Program-made: the position numbers and the translations under genes | In this document: positions 9,296 through 20,770 of the stretch, one piece after another | How the letters are laid out: every line of letters starts with the position of its first letter | Position numbering within the stretch: the first letter of the stretch is position 1 | Assembly: GCA_944990035.1 (NCBI GenBank) | Contig: CALYLX010000116.1 | Span: forward strand, 434,001 to 498,000 | Reading direction: 5' to 3' | Source: Clitopilus passeckerianus | Taxonomy: Eukaryota; Basidiomycota; Agaricomycetes; Agaricales; Entolomataceae | DNA length: 64,000 nucleotides | Notes under the pieces: generated by a model | Database searches by the model: none | The model's input: the letters and a program-made list of their open reading frames with translations, nothing else | Told to the model about the DNA's origin: nothing

Positions 9296-12113
9296 ATGCA
9301 AGACGAACAGATACAGGAGGGTCCTAAAGAGAGCCCAAAGCTGACACCACCACCGCCGACATTGGCCCGCGACTCGCCAACAGCAGCGAACCCATGGAAC
9401 GATCCCACTGATTCCGATAGTGAACAGGATTCAGCCAAGGAGAAGGAAAGAGAATTACATACACCAGATCTCGCCACTTTGGACTCTACGATAACTCATG
9501 GCCTAGAATCGTTGTCAGTGTCAACAGAATCAGACACACCACTTCCAGTTTCCAAAGATGTTTTGAACGAGTTCGATCCGCTAGCAAACTCAGAGGAACT
9601 ATTGGCTAAAACAGCTTGGGAGACTGCAGAGGCTCACCCACCACCCCCGCCCCCAAAGACTCCACCGCCGCAAATACTTCCTCCAGCACCACCAGTCCAG
9701 GACCTTCTCGTATCTCCGCCTGATTCACCACAGTCAGCTATGCTCAGTCCATCGTCAACATTCCCCTCACTTGCATCCTTTGCCAAGTCATTCTCAATAC
9801 CAGGGATAGGTAAGCCGAGGCCACTGTCATTGGATGCTGCCAAACCCGTACCGTCGCCTGCCACACTGTCGTCTCTGGCTGCCCAACAGGAAGCCACTCT
9901 CCGAGCGCCAGAGCAGCCATCGTCTAGGGCGGAAACACCAACTACGCCCGCTATTCCCCCGACTGCTGGCTCAGGAACAGCATCACCATCGCCTGAGAAC
10001 AAGCAGGACGGCGAGATACCCTTCGATTTCCAGAAGTTCCTTGACCAGATGAAGAGTCGGGCAGCAGAGCCTGTTTCAAAATATCTCCGATCGTATGTCT
10101 TCTACGTACACTCATCTTTCAATCTCGGCTGATATGGCCTCCAGGTTTTTGAGCAACTTTGCGAAACGTACCTTCACCGTGAATGACCAAATCAAGATAA
10201 TCAATGACTTCCTCAATGTAGTCACTTTACTTCAAGCACGATTCACCCACTGACCGTTCTCCAGTTCATAGCCGAACAAATGCGTGCTTGCGACATCTGG
10301 AAGAATGCATCCGATGCTGAGTTTGACAATGCCATGGAAGGAATGGAGAAGCTTGTCATGAACCGGCTCTATGAATTGTCAGTATTTTATGTCCTCCCCA
10401 GAAATCTTTTCTCTGAACCAAGCTGCATAGCACTTTTACACCTCAGGTTGTTCACACTATTCCACCACGGCCTATTACAACGGACGACCTGGAGAGAGAT
10501 CAAATATTGTCTCAACGTATCGGAATGTTCGGGTGGATACAGGAGAAGCACCTGGATATCCCTGCAGAGGATGAGGGTTCAGGATTCTTGATGTTTGCTC
10601 AACAAGGTACGTCTGCCTTTCTTCCAAATAATGGCCATATAGCTGATGTTTCCTGAATCAGAGCTTCTAAAAGTTAACCATTACAAGGCACCTCGCGATA
10701 AGTTAATCTGCATATTGAACTGCTGCAAGGTCATCTATGGTTGGTTTCAATCCCAGCCCAACCATTAGCTTCGTCTAAGCTAATAGGTTACTTTTGTAGG
10801 AATGCTCCGCCACCTGAAGATCGAAGAAGGAGCAGATTCCTTCCTTCCCATTTTGATATTTGTCGTTCTCAAGGCTAATCCAGACCATCTGCTATCAAAC
10901 GTGGAGTGCGTTGTTGGATGCTAAGTGGAGAGTAAAACTGAAGCTAATATCCCCCTTATAAAGGTTCATCAACAGATTTAGGAATCCAGCGAAGCTCCAG
11001 AGCGAGGCAGGATACTACCTGTCGAGCTTGGTACGTTTCTACACAGTAATTGCTGACCAAAGCTGAAGTTATACTAGATGGGCGCTGTGTCGTTCATAGA
11101 GACAATGGATCATACCTCATTGTCCAACATCTCACAGGAGGAGTTCGAGAAGTCGGTCCATTCTTTGCTCCTGATTGTGCCCTTTAAAAGTGACACACCC
11201 TTACAGGAATGTCGAGGATGCTATTCAGACGCTACCCCTTTCGGACCCTTCATCTCCCTTACTTCGACACAGCATGGTCGACATCCGAGGTATTGTGCAA
11301 ACACCCACAACTCCTCATGCTGGAGAAGAGTCTGCGCAACCTCTGTCGCTGCCAACACCAGCCCAGACGATCTCAGAGGATGCCAAGCGTCTATTGCAGA
11401 AGACTGGAGACACCATATCCAAACCGCTCAATGCTATCAGCAGGATATTCAGTGAGGCCTTGGACGGAGCGGAAGGAAAGCTTTCCTACCTGCCAGGCCC
11501 TTTTGCACCCTTTGAATTAGGAAGGGAACAGCAGCAGGCCCAGCGCAACCAGGCTGGCAGCTCCGCCTCACCTGTTGTCCCTCACTGGTCCCATCCAGAG
11601 GGCCTAACATCCCCGCAGACTGCTGATTCGCTGCAGTCTCCCATCGGCAACACCCCGTTCACCCCGCAGTCTGCAGAAGGAGGGCAAGTCGGGTTCCAGA
11701 CGCCATACAAGCCTCGCGTCCGACGGGTACCTTCACCCTCGTTCCATTATGCTGGAGGTTCGCCTGGGTATGGTCCTGAAGATACACCTTCACGATCAGG
11801 GTCACAGCATCAACAGTCATTATCAGCGTCATACCCTTCCCAACCCCCTCCGCTTCCACCACGGGTCCAAACACTTGCGGCTGAACAGGCCGAGGAATCT
11901 GTCTCAAGAACACCTACACCTGGCCTCGATTTAGCAGGAATTGAGGCTCAGATAGATGCGGCGACGGAGCATGCCTCTGCCGCATCTAAAGAGACCCTTC
12001 AGCAGATTTTCCCGAGCGTCGATTCTGAGATTATTGATTGGGTGTTAGAGGCACAAGAAGGAGACCTAGGGAAGAGCATTGAGGCATTGTTAGAGATGAG
12101 CAGTGGGTCATAG
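9296..12113 (+). CDS. VPS9: VPS9-domain Rab5-type guanine nucleotide exchange factor with CUE
   Basis: Predicted exchange factor for Rab5/Vps21 GTPases in endosome and vacuole trafficking. Nine exons: 9296-10092, 10145-10217, 10265-10377, 10431-10606, 10662-10739, 10800-10905, 10964-11030, 11078-11151 and 11207-12113 (796 residues). The ATG at 9296 is the first in frame. The N-terminal 240 residues are Pro/Ser rich. Then come the helical bundle (FQKFLDQMKSRAAEPVSKYL, FAKRTFTVNDQIKIINDFLN) and the VPS9 domain (HYKAPRDKLICILNCCKVIY, FLPILIFVVLKANPDHLLSN, GYYLSSLMGAVSFIETMD). A long disordered stretch precedes a C-terminal CUE domain (ETLQQIFPSVDSEIIDWVLE, then GDLGKSIEALLEM), which in this family binds ubiquitin. 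The order VPS9-CUE matches yeast Vps9, though this protein is longer. All introns are about 47-60 nt. Confidence 0.93.
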
Positions 12114-12225
12114 CAAATCTAGTACCTTTGGAATCATCATCGTCTAGAATTCGTACACTTGCCCAAGGGAATCATTGTACATTGATTTAATTGAGATTTT
12201 TTCTGCCAGATGCTTACATAATCAA

Positions 12226-12646
12226 ATGTGGTACAAGAGCGCCTACATCCCGCACGCCCTCTATTCCGTGGCAATTACCACTATTTCTATACATCTCGTA
12301 GGGACTAGACGCGCAAATGCTGAAGAGCTAGCACGCACAGACGCAAGGGCGTCGATTCTGGGGTCGCTCATCAAACAGCTAAGGTCGGACAACCCACCTT
12401 TGGACGAGGATGTTCAAAGGATGAAGAACCTCGCCCGACCAGGAGCTAGGGATCCTGACGAAGCGCCTCTGATGTGGAGTGAGGTGTTTGGTGGCGGAAG
12501 GATGAAGGCAGATGGAGAGTTGAGCCATTGGGAGAAGGTTGAGCTCGAGAAATGTCAGTACCTGCCCTTCAAATCCGAGCAAGTTCGCCCAACATTCTGA
12601 CATTCCTCCCAACATGTGTATAGTCAAGAAGGAACTTGAAAAATAA
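12226..12646 (+). CDS. Small unknown protein, possible membrane anchor
   Basis: Exons 12226-12553 and 12624-12646 give 116 residues starting MWYKSAYIPHALYSVAITTI. The first 30 residues are hydrophobic enough for a membrane anchor, followed by a helical segment (RANAEELARTDARASILGSL, then IKQLRSD) and a conserved-looking MWSEVFGGGRMKADGELSHW. The short last exon ends KKELEK. An in-frame upstream ATG at 12175 is possible but lies only 60 bases after the VPS9 stop, so I prefer 12226. Unspliced reading would end 12 codons after 12553. No family recognised; small single-anchor mitochondrial proteins have similar layouts, but that is a guess. Confidence 0.6.
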
Positions 12647-12988
12647 GGGCCGGACTCCGAGATACAAGAAATGGCTGGATGACGCAACGGAACTCGCATA
12701 CTCGACTGACAACGGCAGTAACAAATTCCGTTGGTCTGCCACCTTGCTGCCACCTGAGCTTGTCAATAGATTCCGAACCCACCATGTCAGATAGGTGTCT
12801 GTCTCGCTTAATTTCCACACGGAACCAGAGCTGGCCACCACCCTGTCTGTCCGACTAGAGGTGGATACTTAACAGTGTTTGGACTATCGGACAAATGTTC
12901 ATGGCTAGAATAGAGTGAAAATGCAAAACAAAAATTCATTCGGTCGTTCAATAACAATAACATAGATATCGTTCGCCTCTCGTTCAAA

Positions 12989-15351
12989 TCAGGTGGTATA
13001 TCGGTAACCACTCCAATTGTCGCCCTTTTCTTTCTTTGCATCCGCAATCGTTGCAAAGCGTCCGTTCTTTTCGTTCTTGCCATCGGCGTTCTCCTCCCCA
13101 ATAATCTCGTCCCTCTCTCCACGCTCACGGCGAGCGTTCTCAGCCTTGCACCAGAAGTGGTAGATGACGGAGCTAACTATGCCAAGGCCAATGTACATCA
13201 GCACCAAGCCGTGACCTAGAAGAATACGGGTTCAGTGGTGTTCGCAACCGTGTGTACTTCGCAGCTTACCGAGGCGGTACCAAGGCTTGTCTTTGGCACG
13301 GTAAATGTTAGAGGAAACAGCACCGTTGATGTTACCACTAGGGTTAATGTATCAGCGTTGAGGGCGAGCAAGACAGGAAGCCATGAATGAACGCACAAGC
13401 TGATCACCATAGCCAACGAGACACTGCGCTTGTATGAACCTTCGACATTGTTTGACACCCATGCACTGTAGGTCCGTCAGTAACTAACAAAAAATACAAA
13501 AAGGGAGGTTCATACATCGTATTTGCTGGAGAAATGAAATCAGCAAGATGCCATAACGGAGAGAGATTTCGGACTTACGGATAATGGGATAGATTCCACT
13601 AATCGGACATAAAATGTCAGTCCACAACCGAGGGTCGCTCGAGCAAACTACTCTTACCAGGTGGCCATGTAGACGGCGAAGTAGGACAAAGCAGCGCTCC
13701 TTGAGCATATGAGGATGATGTAGCCTGCAGCACCAAGGATGAGGAATCCACTAGAAATTGAGCCATTCATTAGTTCTTTGGGTAACTTAGGATTCGATTT
13801 GCCGACTGACACATTGAAGTAACCTCGGTGACCCCATCGATCTGCACAAAAGCCGACGGAGATAGTGACGATACCAGCGAACGCGTAAACCGGGACCGTC
13901 ATCAGATTTGCGCCAGTCGAGGTAAATCCGAGCTGTAGAAATGGTAACAAGTTGATAACAAGACACGCCAAGAAAGTAATGATTTACCTGGTTGATGATA
14001 GTGGGCAGGAAAAGGGAGAAAGCATAGAGAGGGGCATCACATCCGACGTAGATGACCACTGCGATAAAGCAAGGTTAGAAGACAGAAGGTGATTTTGTGT
14101 GAGTCGAAAAACGAACTCGTGAGCCATGTCTTCCAGTCAGACAAGCTCTGCCAGATGTACTTCCACCTGAGCGACTCTCCAGCTGCGCTGTGTTGATCGT
14201 CGCTCTGCAACCTTCGGACGACGAGAGTGCGTTCCTCCTCAGTCAAGAATTTGGCGGTGTCAGGGAAATCCTGGATAATCCAGAATGACGCAATACCGGC
14301 GAGGACAGTTGCCAAACCCTCGAGGACTAGGAACCAGGGTCAGAAGATAGACTCGTCGATCTGCCAAGGAGAATCTTACTGAAGATCCATGCCCAGCCAG
14401 GTTTGCCACCGATGCCATCCATGTTCGAGATTGCGGCCTATAGAGTATATCAATATTATTCTGAGAGGTTGAAGGCGCTCCATACCGCAAGTAAACCACC
14501 GAATGCACCAGATACACTAGCAGCGGTAAAGAAGATAGCAGCACGGATACCAAACTCGGAGCGTTTGTACCAGCTGGGAGAACGGTGAGAAACCACGATA
14601 CGCTAGGAAAACTCATGCATCACACACCAAGAAAGGTAGTAGTTGACTCCAGGGAACAATCCAGCCTCAAAGACTCCAAGCAACCAACGCATGCCCATCA
14701 AACCACCGAAGTTTGTGACAACACCTTGCAGAGTCTGTAAAGGGCTTGTTCAGTCTCCATGTGGTTGGTTCGTTGGAGAGTACAACAGACCATCATGACG
14801 CCCCAAAGCAACATGAGAATTGACAACCATATTGAAGGTCGCAGGCGTTTGAGGAAAATGTTGGATGGGACTTCAAAAATGGCATAGCTGAAGAAGAAGA
14901 TCTGATGTTCGGATCCAATGTCAGCACGGCGGCGTTGTGGTTGGGGCGAAAGTTTCTCACAGTCAAGCTCAGAAGGTACTGGGTGTCGGTGAGGTGTAGG
15001 TCGTTCGTCAAGTGATATAGTTTGGCGCTTCATGCAACTCGTTAATGCGACAATGCTGGACTGCAACGAAGTCTGCACTCACTTTCCAATACTTGTGCGG
15101 TCAAGGAAGCTGAGTAGGTACAGGAGGGATAACCAAGGGATGAGCGCAAGGTCGATCTTGCGAATGAGGAGCTTCTCGTCAATGGCAGAGCAGTCGATAT
15201 GCTCGTTGTATAAGCCTTCACCCTTCTTCAGATCGATGGAGCCTGCGGCCTCCTTCTCGGAAAGCCGGTCAGAGTGAGAGGAAGTATCAGCCATGGTGAT
15301 AGTCGCCTGAGTGGTGAAAGAAGGCTCCAATAGAGGACTAGTCGAAGGCAT
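12989..15351 (-). CDS. MFS anion:cation symporter-family permease (Dal5/Tna1-like), copy 1
   Basis: Predicted plasma-membrane proton-coupled uptake permease for small organic anions such as allantoate, nicotinate or a related acid; the true substrate cannot be told. Fifteen phase-consistent exons give 529 residues, including a 10-nt exon (13516-13525). The cytosolic N-terminus leads to WLSLLYLLSFLDRTSIGNAK, the family signature. Then come FFFSYAIFEVPSNIFLKRLR, YYLSCWYKRSEFGIRAAIFF, WIIQDFPDTAKFL in the central loop, DAPLYAFSLFLPTIINQ, WVSNNVEGSYKRSV and GNINGAVSSNIYR, and an Arg/Glu-rich C-tail ending WSGYRYTT. About 12 membrane segments are expected. A second initiator at 15294 (MADTSSHSD) is possible. 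The next gene on the same strand is a close paralogue with the same tail, so this is a tandem duplication. Confidence 0.93.
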
Positions 15352-16955
15352 GCTCCTTCATATAGAATTTCGGAGGTATCACTTCAAGATTTAGCCGGAG
15401 GCGTCTAAGCTGGGGCCCCGGGGGGGTAACGCGATGGACCCCTGGTGATTACACCACCCCATGATCCAGGACATAGATGATAGATCAATACACAAGATGA
15501 ATTCTTGGCTCTGGAGTCTTTCAGGCCGTAAGGTTCAGCCGTCGTTTGCCGTGCTCAGAATTCCCACAGGTTTTCAACCCGCTGTTTCAATACTGGACAT
15601 GAAAGACAGCTCGGAGATCAATAAGTATCGGTAAACCCAGGTGCAAAATAGTCGTTCTTCTATGTACTCTGGATGCCTAGGATTCTCTGCCTGAATCTGG
15701 CTCGGATTCAACGCTTTAGAACCGAAATGAAACTCGGATAGATTGACACACCTGGTGAACGCCTGCGATTGATGCATGTTGATGTCATGTGTGCCGAACT
15801 CAATGGACCCAAAAATGCCTATCAGCATCGCCATGAGGCATGCGCAGGTACTGCAAGATTGTGAGCGGCTAGCGGTGATTCCCAAGGGTCGATGGAGATT
15901 TCTATCCCGGCCAGGGACTCTGAGTCTGACTGAAATCTCATCGCTGACTACGACATGTGCCTTGCCCAAACCTCCAATGCTGGTGTCTGGGACGATACTA
16001 AGAGCTGCGCTGGCGCGGATTCAACGCACAATCAGCACATGTGAGCGTAGTGGCTTTGGTGGCGTGAAAAAAGAAGCCATGCTTGCGAAAAGTTTACCAA
16101 CTGGAAATAGAAATGCAGCGATGACGAAAAACTCCCGCAAGCGATAAGGCGAGTCAAAAGGAGATAAATGATGGTGCCGCGGCCCGGCCAACCCGTTATT
16201 CAAATTGTTGCTTGTGCAAGTCCTGGAAAGTATCAGAGAAATGTGTTAATCTCAAGGCATTCTATAGGGAGAAAAGAGAAATATTCGAGCTTCAGTTCTA
16301 CCGTACGGCGTAAGTACACTCGCAGTGGAAAGAGGGTGGAGAAACGATCACAATGGCGGCTATTTTCTCAATCATTCTCCCACAGAATTCGTACCAAGTT
16401 GTATCGTTGGATGTTAAGAGGTTTCTGTCAGTAACGGAACATCAAGTTGAAGGCCCCGAGTTGTACAGACGGGAGTGCACAAGATGGACGGCGATGGCGC
16501 CCTCTCACAGGAAGATTTAGACATAGCCCAGAAGGTCCACCAATAAAACTCACTCCGACCACGGAAGTCGAAGTGGCACGACGTTCGCGGATAGGCTTGA
16601 ACTTTAGCGATAAGCAAAAGAACTCGTTGACCCTGTGGATGGTGGGTCAAGATAGGATATAGCTTCGCGTCTCCAGGAGCGTCCGATGTTTGTCTATCCG
16701 AGGTATTACTCGGTGTCTCGCAAAGATGACCATTCCTTCAGAGGGGGTTGTAAAAGGATTATCATTAGGAGAGTGCACTCTCTATATACTTGCACAGGCC
16801 AGAGATAAAAGATAAAGAAAAAAATTAAAATAGATAGGAGTTTATGCGTCTTGAGAGATAGGGCTTATCCCCGTCATCATAGACGAGAGCGAGGATCTCG
16901 AACCTGCAGGTTCGTACTAGATAATGTACATGGAAATAAACTATGATAGGCACCA
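15352..16955. other. Intergenic between the two permeases
   Basis: About 1.6 kb separating the tandem permeases. It should hold the promoter of copy 1 and the 3' region of copy 2. A run of G and C at 15414-15427 stands out. Overlapping frames of 120-130 codons at 15574-16147 on both strands lack motifs and splice support. No gene is called. Confidence 0.45.
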
Positions 16956-17028
16956 TCAGTAGTTGCAGGAGTGAAATTCATCAGAATACTCACCACGAGC
17001 GCACGACCGCAGGTTATCGGTCGGCAGA

Positions 17029-19525
17029 TTAGGTAGAGTATCTGTAACCGCTCCAGTTATCTCCTTTGTCTCTTTTCGCCTCCTGGACTGATGCATATCG
17101 ACCATTCTTCTCGTTTTTGCCTTCATTGTTCTGGCCGTCAATCAACTCATCCCGTTCTCCACGGTCCCTTCTGGCATTCTCGGCCTTAAGCAGGAGATGG
17201 TAGGCTGTCGAAGAGACGATGCCGAGACCAATGTACAAGATGACAATGCCTGTACCTGCCGTCAGAAACATGTCTACTGAAGGTTGACGTTTTACATACC
17301 ATGTCCCAGAACAAACCACGGCTTGTCTTGTGCTCGATACTGAAGGAAGAGATCGTTAGGAGGGACCTCATATGCTGGCTTTAGGCACGAGTGCTCACGA
17401 TATTGGAAGCCACAGCTCCATTCAGATTTCCGCTGAGGGGCGAGGTCAGCGATAAGCTTGATAATGAACATAGAATGACTTACAAGCTGATCACCATTGC
17501 TAACGAGACGCTGCGCTTGTATGACCCTTCCACATTGTTTGACACCCACGCACTGCGTATTTGTATTCGTCAGTAAATCTGGGGAAACATTCCAATATTA
17601 CTCACATCGTGTTGGCTAAGTAAGGAGACATTTAATTCAGAGTTAAAACAGCAGCTAATGTGTCAATACTTACGAATGAGTGGATAGATCCCGCTAACCG
17701 AGAGTCAGTACAAAGTCGTTTCCGGAGATAGAAGGAGAGGAATTTCACCAAGTACCCAAGAAGACCGCAAAGTAAGAGACACCGGGTTTCCTTGAAACAA
17801 TGAGAATGATATAGCCCGCAAGCCCAAGGAACAGGAAGCCGCTGAGCAAGAAGTTAGCATCACGCTTCTCATCAGCATTTTGAGGATCACGTACATATTA
17901 AAATAGCCTCGATGGTGGCGATATTTATCTGCAAGGAATCCGACAGCAATCGTTACAAGGCCCGCAAAGACGTAGACCGGCACTGTCAACAAGTTGGCAC
18001 GAATAGCGGTATATCCCAACTGTAAAGGTGCATAAGCGTTATCATTCACAATATAGCACAATGTACGCACCTGTGAGATGATAGTTGGTAGGAACAAGGA
18101 GAAGGCCCAGAGTGGTGCGTCACAGCCAATGAAAACAATCACTATGAATACGATGGTGAGAACATTATGAAGGGATCAAACAAGGAAACGTACTGCCGAG
18201 CCAAGTCTTCCAATCCTTCAAGCTCTGGATGATATACTTGCCCTTTAACTTCTCTCCGACTGCACTGAATTGGTCATCGTCCTGTAGCCTCCTGATGACG
18301 ACAGTCCTCTCGGCTTCGCTCAAAAACTTGGCAGTATCGGGGAAGTCTTGAATTATCCAGAAGGACATGACTCCGACAACGACAGTAATCAGACCCTCAA
18401 TGACTGATGCACGACTCTTTAGTAATCAAAACATGCCTGAAAAAGATTCGAGGACTCACTGAAGATCCAAGCCCAGCCAGGCCTTCCACCAGCGCCATCC
18501 AACTTCGAAAGGCCGACCTATCGCCGAAAATTCCATTAACATTTTGAAGGCGCGAAAAGGCACTCTTTCTCACAGCAAGGACCCCTCCAAAGGCTCCAGA
18601 CACACTCGCAGCAGTGAAGAAGATCGCTGCGCGAATACCAAATTCGGACCGCTTGTACCAGCTTATTGCGGTCAAAATCAGTGACGGCATTGACAGGATT
18701 TAGAAGAGGTAGTTACCACGAAAGGTAATAGTTAACGCCGGGGTACAGACCAGCCTCCGTGAGGCCAAGGAAGAATCGCAGGGCTGCAAAGGTAACGTTC
18801 AGTGGTTGCAGCAACTGAAGTTGGAGAAGGCTGACCTAGTAGTCCAGCATCATTCTTGACGATGCCTTGAAGGGTCTAGGCACGCGTTTTTGAATCTCGA
18901 AGCCCGGAAGGAACAATTTCACTGACCATGACCACACCCCACAGCAAGATGAGAAGCGAGATCCAAATAGAGGGACGGAGACGCTTCAGAAAGACATTTG
19001 AGGGAACCTCAAAGAGGCCGTAGCTGAAGAAGAAGATCTATGGTCCGGAGTTAGGTGGGCTTATCGCCATGAAGAGTGAAGGCATTACCGTCAAAGCAAC
19101 ATTGTACTGGGCGTCGGTTATATGTAGATCCTTGGTCAGGCCAAATAACTAGAGGAACGGTCAGCGGCCGTGGTTCCCTCCGCGGAGTTAGGGCCTTTGC
19201 TCACCTTCGCACTGTAGAATGATCAGAGGTTGTCAAAGGCAAGACAAAAACTAAGAACTCACTTCCCGATACTAGTACGATCCAGGAAGCTCAAGAGGTA
19301 AACGAGCGACAGCCATGGAATGAGCACCCAGTCGATCTTACGCATTAACTTGCGTTCGTCAACACCACTGACGTCGACATCCGGGTTGAAGATGCTATCG
19401 ACTTCTTTCTGCTCGACAAAGACCGCCTTTTTGTCCGAGATATTTGATATGGACGTTGAGGATCCGGTAGACGGGGTCTGCATGATGGACGGGAAGTCTG
19501 AGGACTGAAGCTCAGAAGAGCTCAA
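17029..19525 (-). CDS. MFS anion:cation symporter-family permease (Dal5/Tna1-like), copy 2
   Basis: Paralogue of the permease at 12989-15351, same strand and domain order. It begins MSSSELQSSDFPSIMQTPST, and the conserved core contains WLSLVYLLSFLDRTSIG, LTKDLHITDAQYNVALT, WYKRSEFGIRAAIFFTAA, FWIIQDFPDTAKFLSEAERT, DAPLWAFSLFLPTIISQ and FVLGHG, ending WSGYRYST. First exon is 19263-19525. It has a 7-nt exon (19205-19211, TGCGAAG on the coding strand) split off by an intron absent from copy 1, and the same 10-nt exon (17606-17615) as copy 1. I did not resolve every exon, but all expected blocks are present in order. Substrate unknown; a different affinity or specificity from copy 1 is the usual outcome of such duplications. 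Confidence 0.9.
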
Positions 19526-20203
19526 TACTTATAGTCCCTCTGCCTCGACAATCGGGGATCCGTATCCATTGAGTCGAGTTCAGAATAAGGAAGGAATGTC
19601 AATGTTGTGCCCGCTAAATGCATCAACGAAAGGGGCCAGAGTCAAGAATATACGAGACTGCAGACTCTGCAATCAGTCCCCGATCGAGCAAGATTCGGTA
19701 ACGGACTGACCGGTGTTCCAAAAATGGTTGCTCCTTCCCCTCATTTCAGGTTCGTGAGTCCTCAAGAAAGCTTCCCCGGTCTCCGAGAAGGTCTGAGTTC
19801 TCATTAACTTGCACCACAGGGAGCATATTCACCTTCTGAAGGGCGGGCGGGTTGGCCGTCAGGAGAAGCACCTTATCAGAAAGGGGCGTATCTACTCGAG
19901 GCGGTCAGTTTGAATGGGACCTGACGAAAGGATCTGACCCTCTCACTTGTTCGCGCCTTGCTATCTCGTATCACGGAGATGTTTAATTGACGAACCTGAA
20001 TCAAGAGTGTACTTTAAGATTGTTCAGAATTCACTGGCAGAGACAAGCTGACGCTGCTGTATACATGAGAGAGATGTTAGCTATTCAGTTTCTCTTCACA
20101 GATAAGCAAGCAGCATGAGGCTTTCAGATTGCGGCTGACTGCAAGTTAGCAAAGGAATTCCCAAAGAGCCTGAGAAGTTTCGTCCTTAGAAGCCCCCGTT
20201 CCA
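19526..20203. other. Intergenic, upstream of permease copy 2
   Basis: About 680 bases upstream of permease copy 2 and downstream of the minus-strand membrane-protein gene. No gene seen. Confidence 0.45.
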
Positions 20204-20770
20204 TTAAAAATGCTTGGCATCAGGGTGGTCGTTTCTCCACCTCGTCTTTGGTTCGTAGTCGTATGCAGGAGCGTTTGTATTTTTGTTTTGATCGTCGGAC
20301 CGTGGCGGTGGAGGATAAGAATCCTTATCTCTATCACCTGCGTCCACCCCCTGCAACAGTGGCTGTGATTGAGCTGAAGGGCCATGCGGCTTGCTAGTAA
20401 GCTACAAACCTAAACGACGCACGCGTTCTGCAAAACTGCCTGCATAACACGAAGTAGATAAGGATTTGACCTCTGCATTGACGCCGAAGTAACAGGATAG
20501 CCAATAATATCAAATTACCCGAGCCAACAGAATGCAATACAGAGCAGTCCGTGTTTGGCCGTGGTGACCAGTATAGCGGTTGAGTTGGTACTTCGACCAT
20601 AAGCCGGCATATTGTAGTCACTAAAGACGAGGTTTGCAGCCTTGCAGGTCGAGACGTTGGAGCTAAGAATGGAAATGGTCAGGGGCGAACTCCATCTTAG
20701 TGGGAGGCAACCGGTAGCGTTCGTGCCGCAGTGCAAGGTGGAGATTCGGGGAGATGTAAAATCAGGGTTG
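20204..20770 (-). CDS. Probable single-pass membrane protein, 5' end unresolved
   Basis: Two minus-strand coding blocks fit together. Exon 20519-20770 encodes an extracellular-looking segment with possible N-glycosylation sites (NATG, NVST, NSTA) and several cysteines, then a hydrophobic run HGLLCIAFCWLG. Exon 20204-20393 encodes a Pro/Asp/Asn-rich tail, SKPHGPSAQSQPLLQG through SYPPPPRSDDQ to DAKHF and stop. Joining 20519 to 20393 keeps phase; alternatively a 24-nt exon at 20449-20472 lengthens the membrane segment. At least one upstream exon with a signal peptide is needed: the frame closes just before a plausible acceptor at 20771, and I could not choose a start. The layout (ectodomain, one membrane span, disordered cytosolic tail) is common in basidiomycetes. 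Family unknown. Confidence 0.42.

Noticed and set aside
9634..10002. Gly/Ala/Asp-rich minus-strand frame opposite the VPS9 gene
   Set aside because: Mirror of the Pro/Ser-rich N-terminal region of VPS9; no independent evidence.
15574..16147. Overlapping frames of 120-130 codons on both strands between the permeases
   Set aside because: No motif, no splice pattern, and both strands open equally, which is expected by chance at this base composition.
16860..16920. Possible tRNA-like stretch with GGTTCGTA
   Set aside because: No acceptor stem or anticodon arm could be folded around it.
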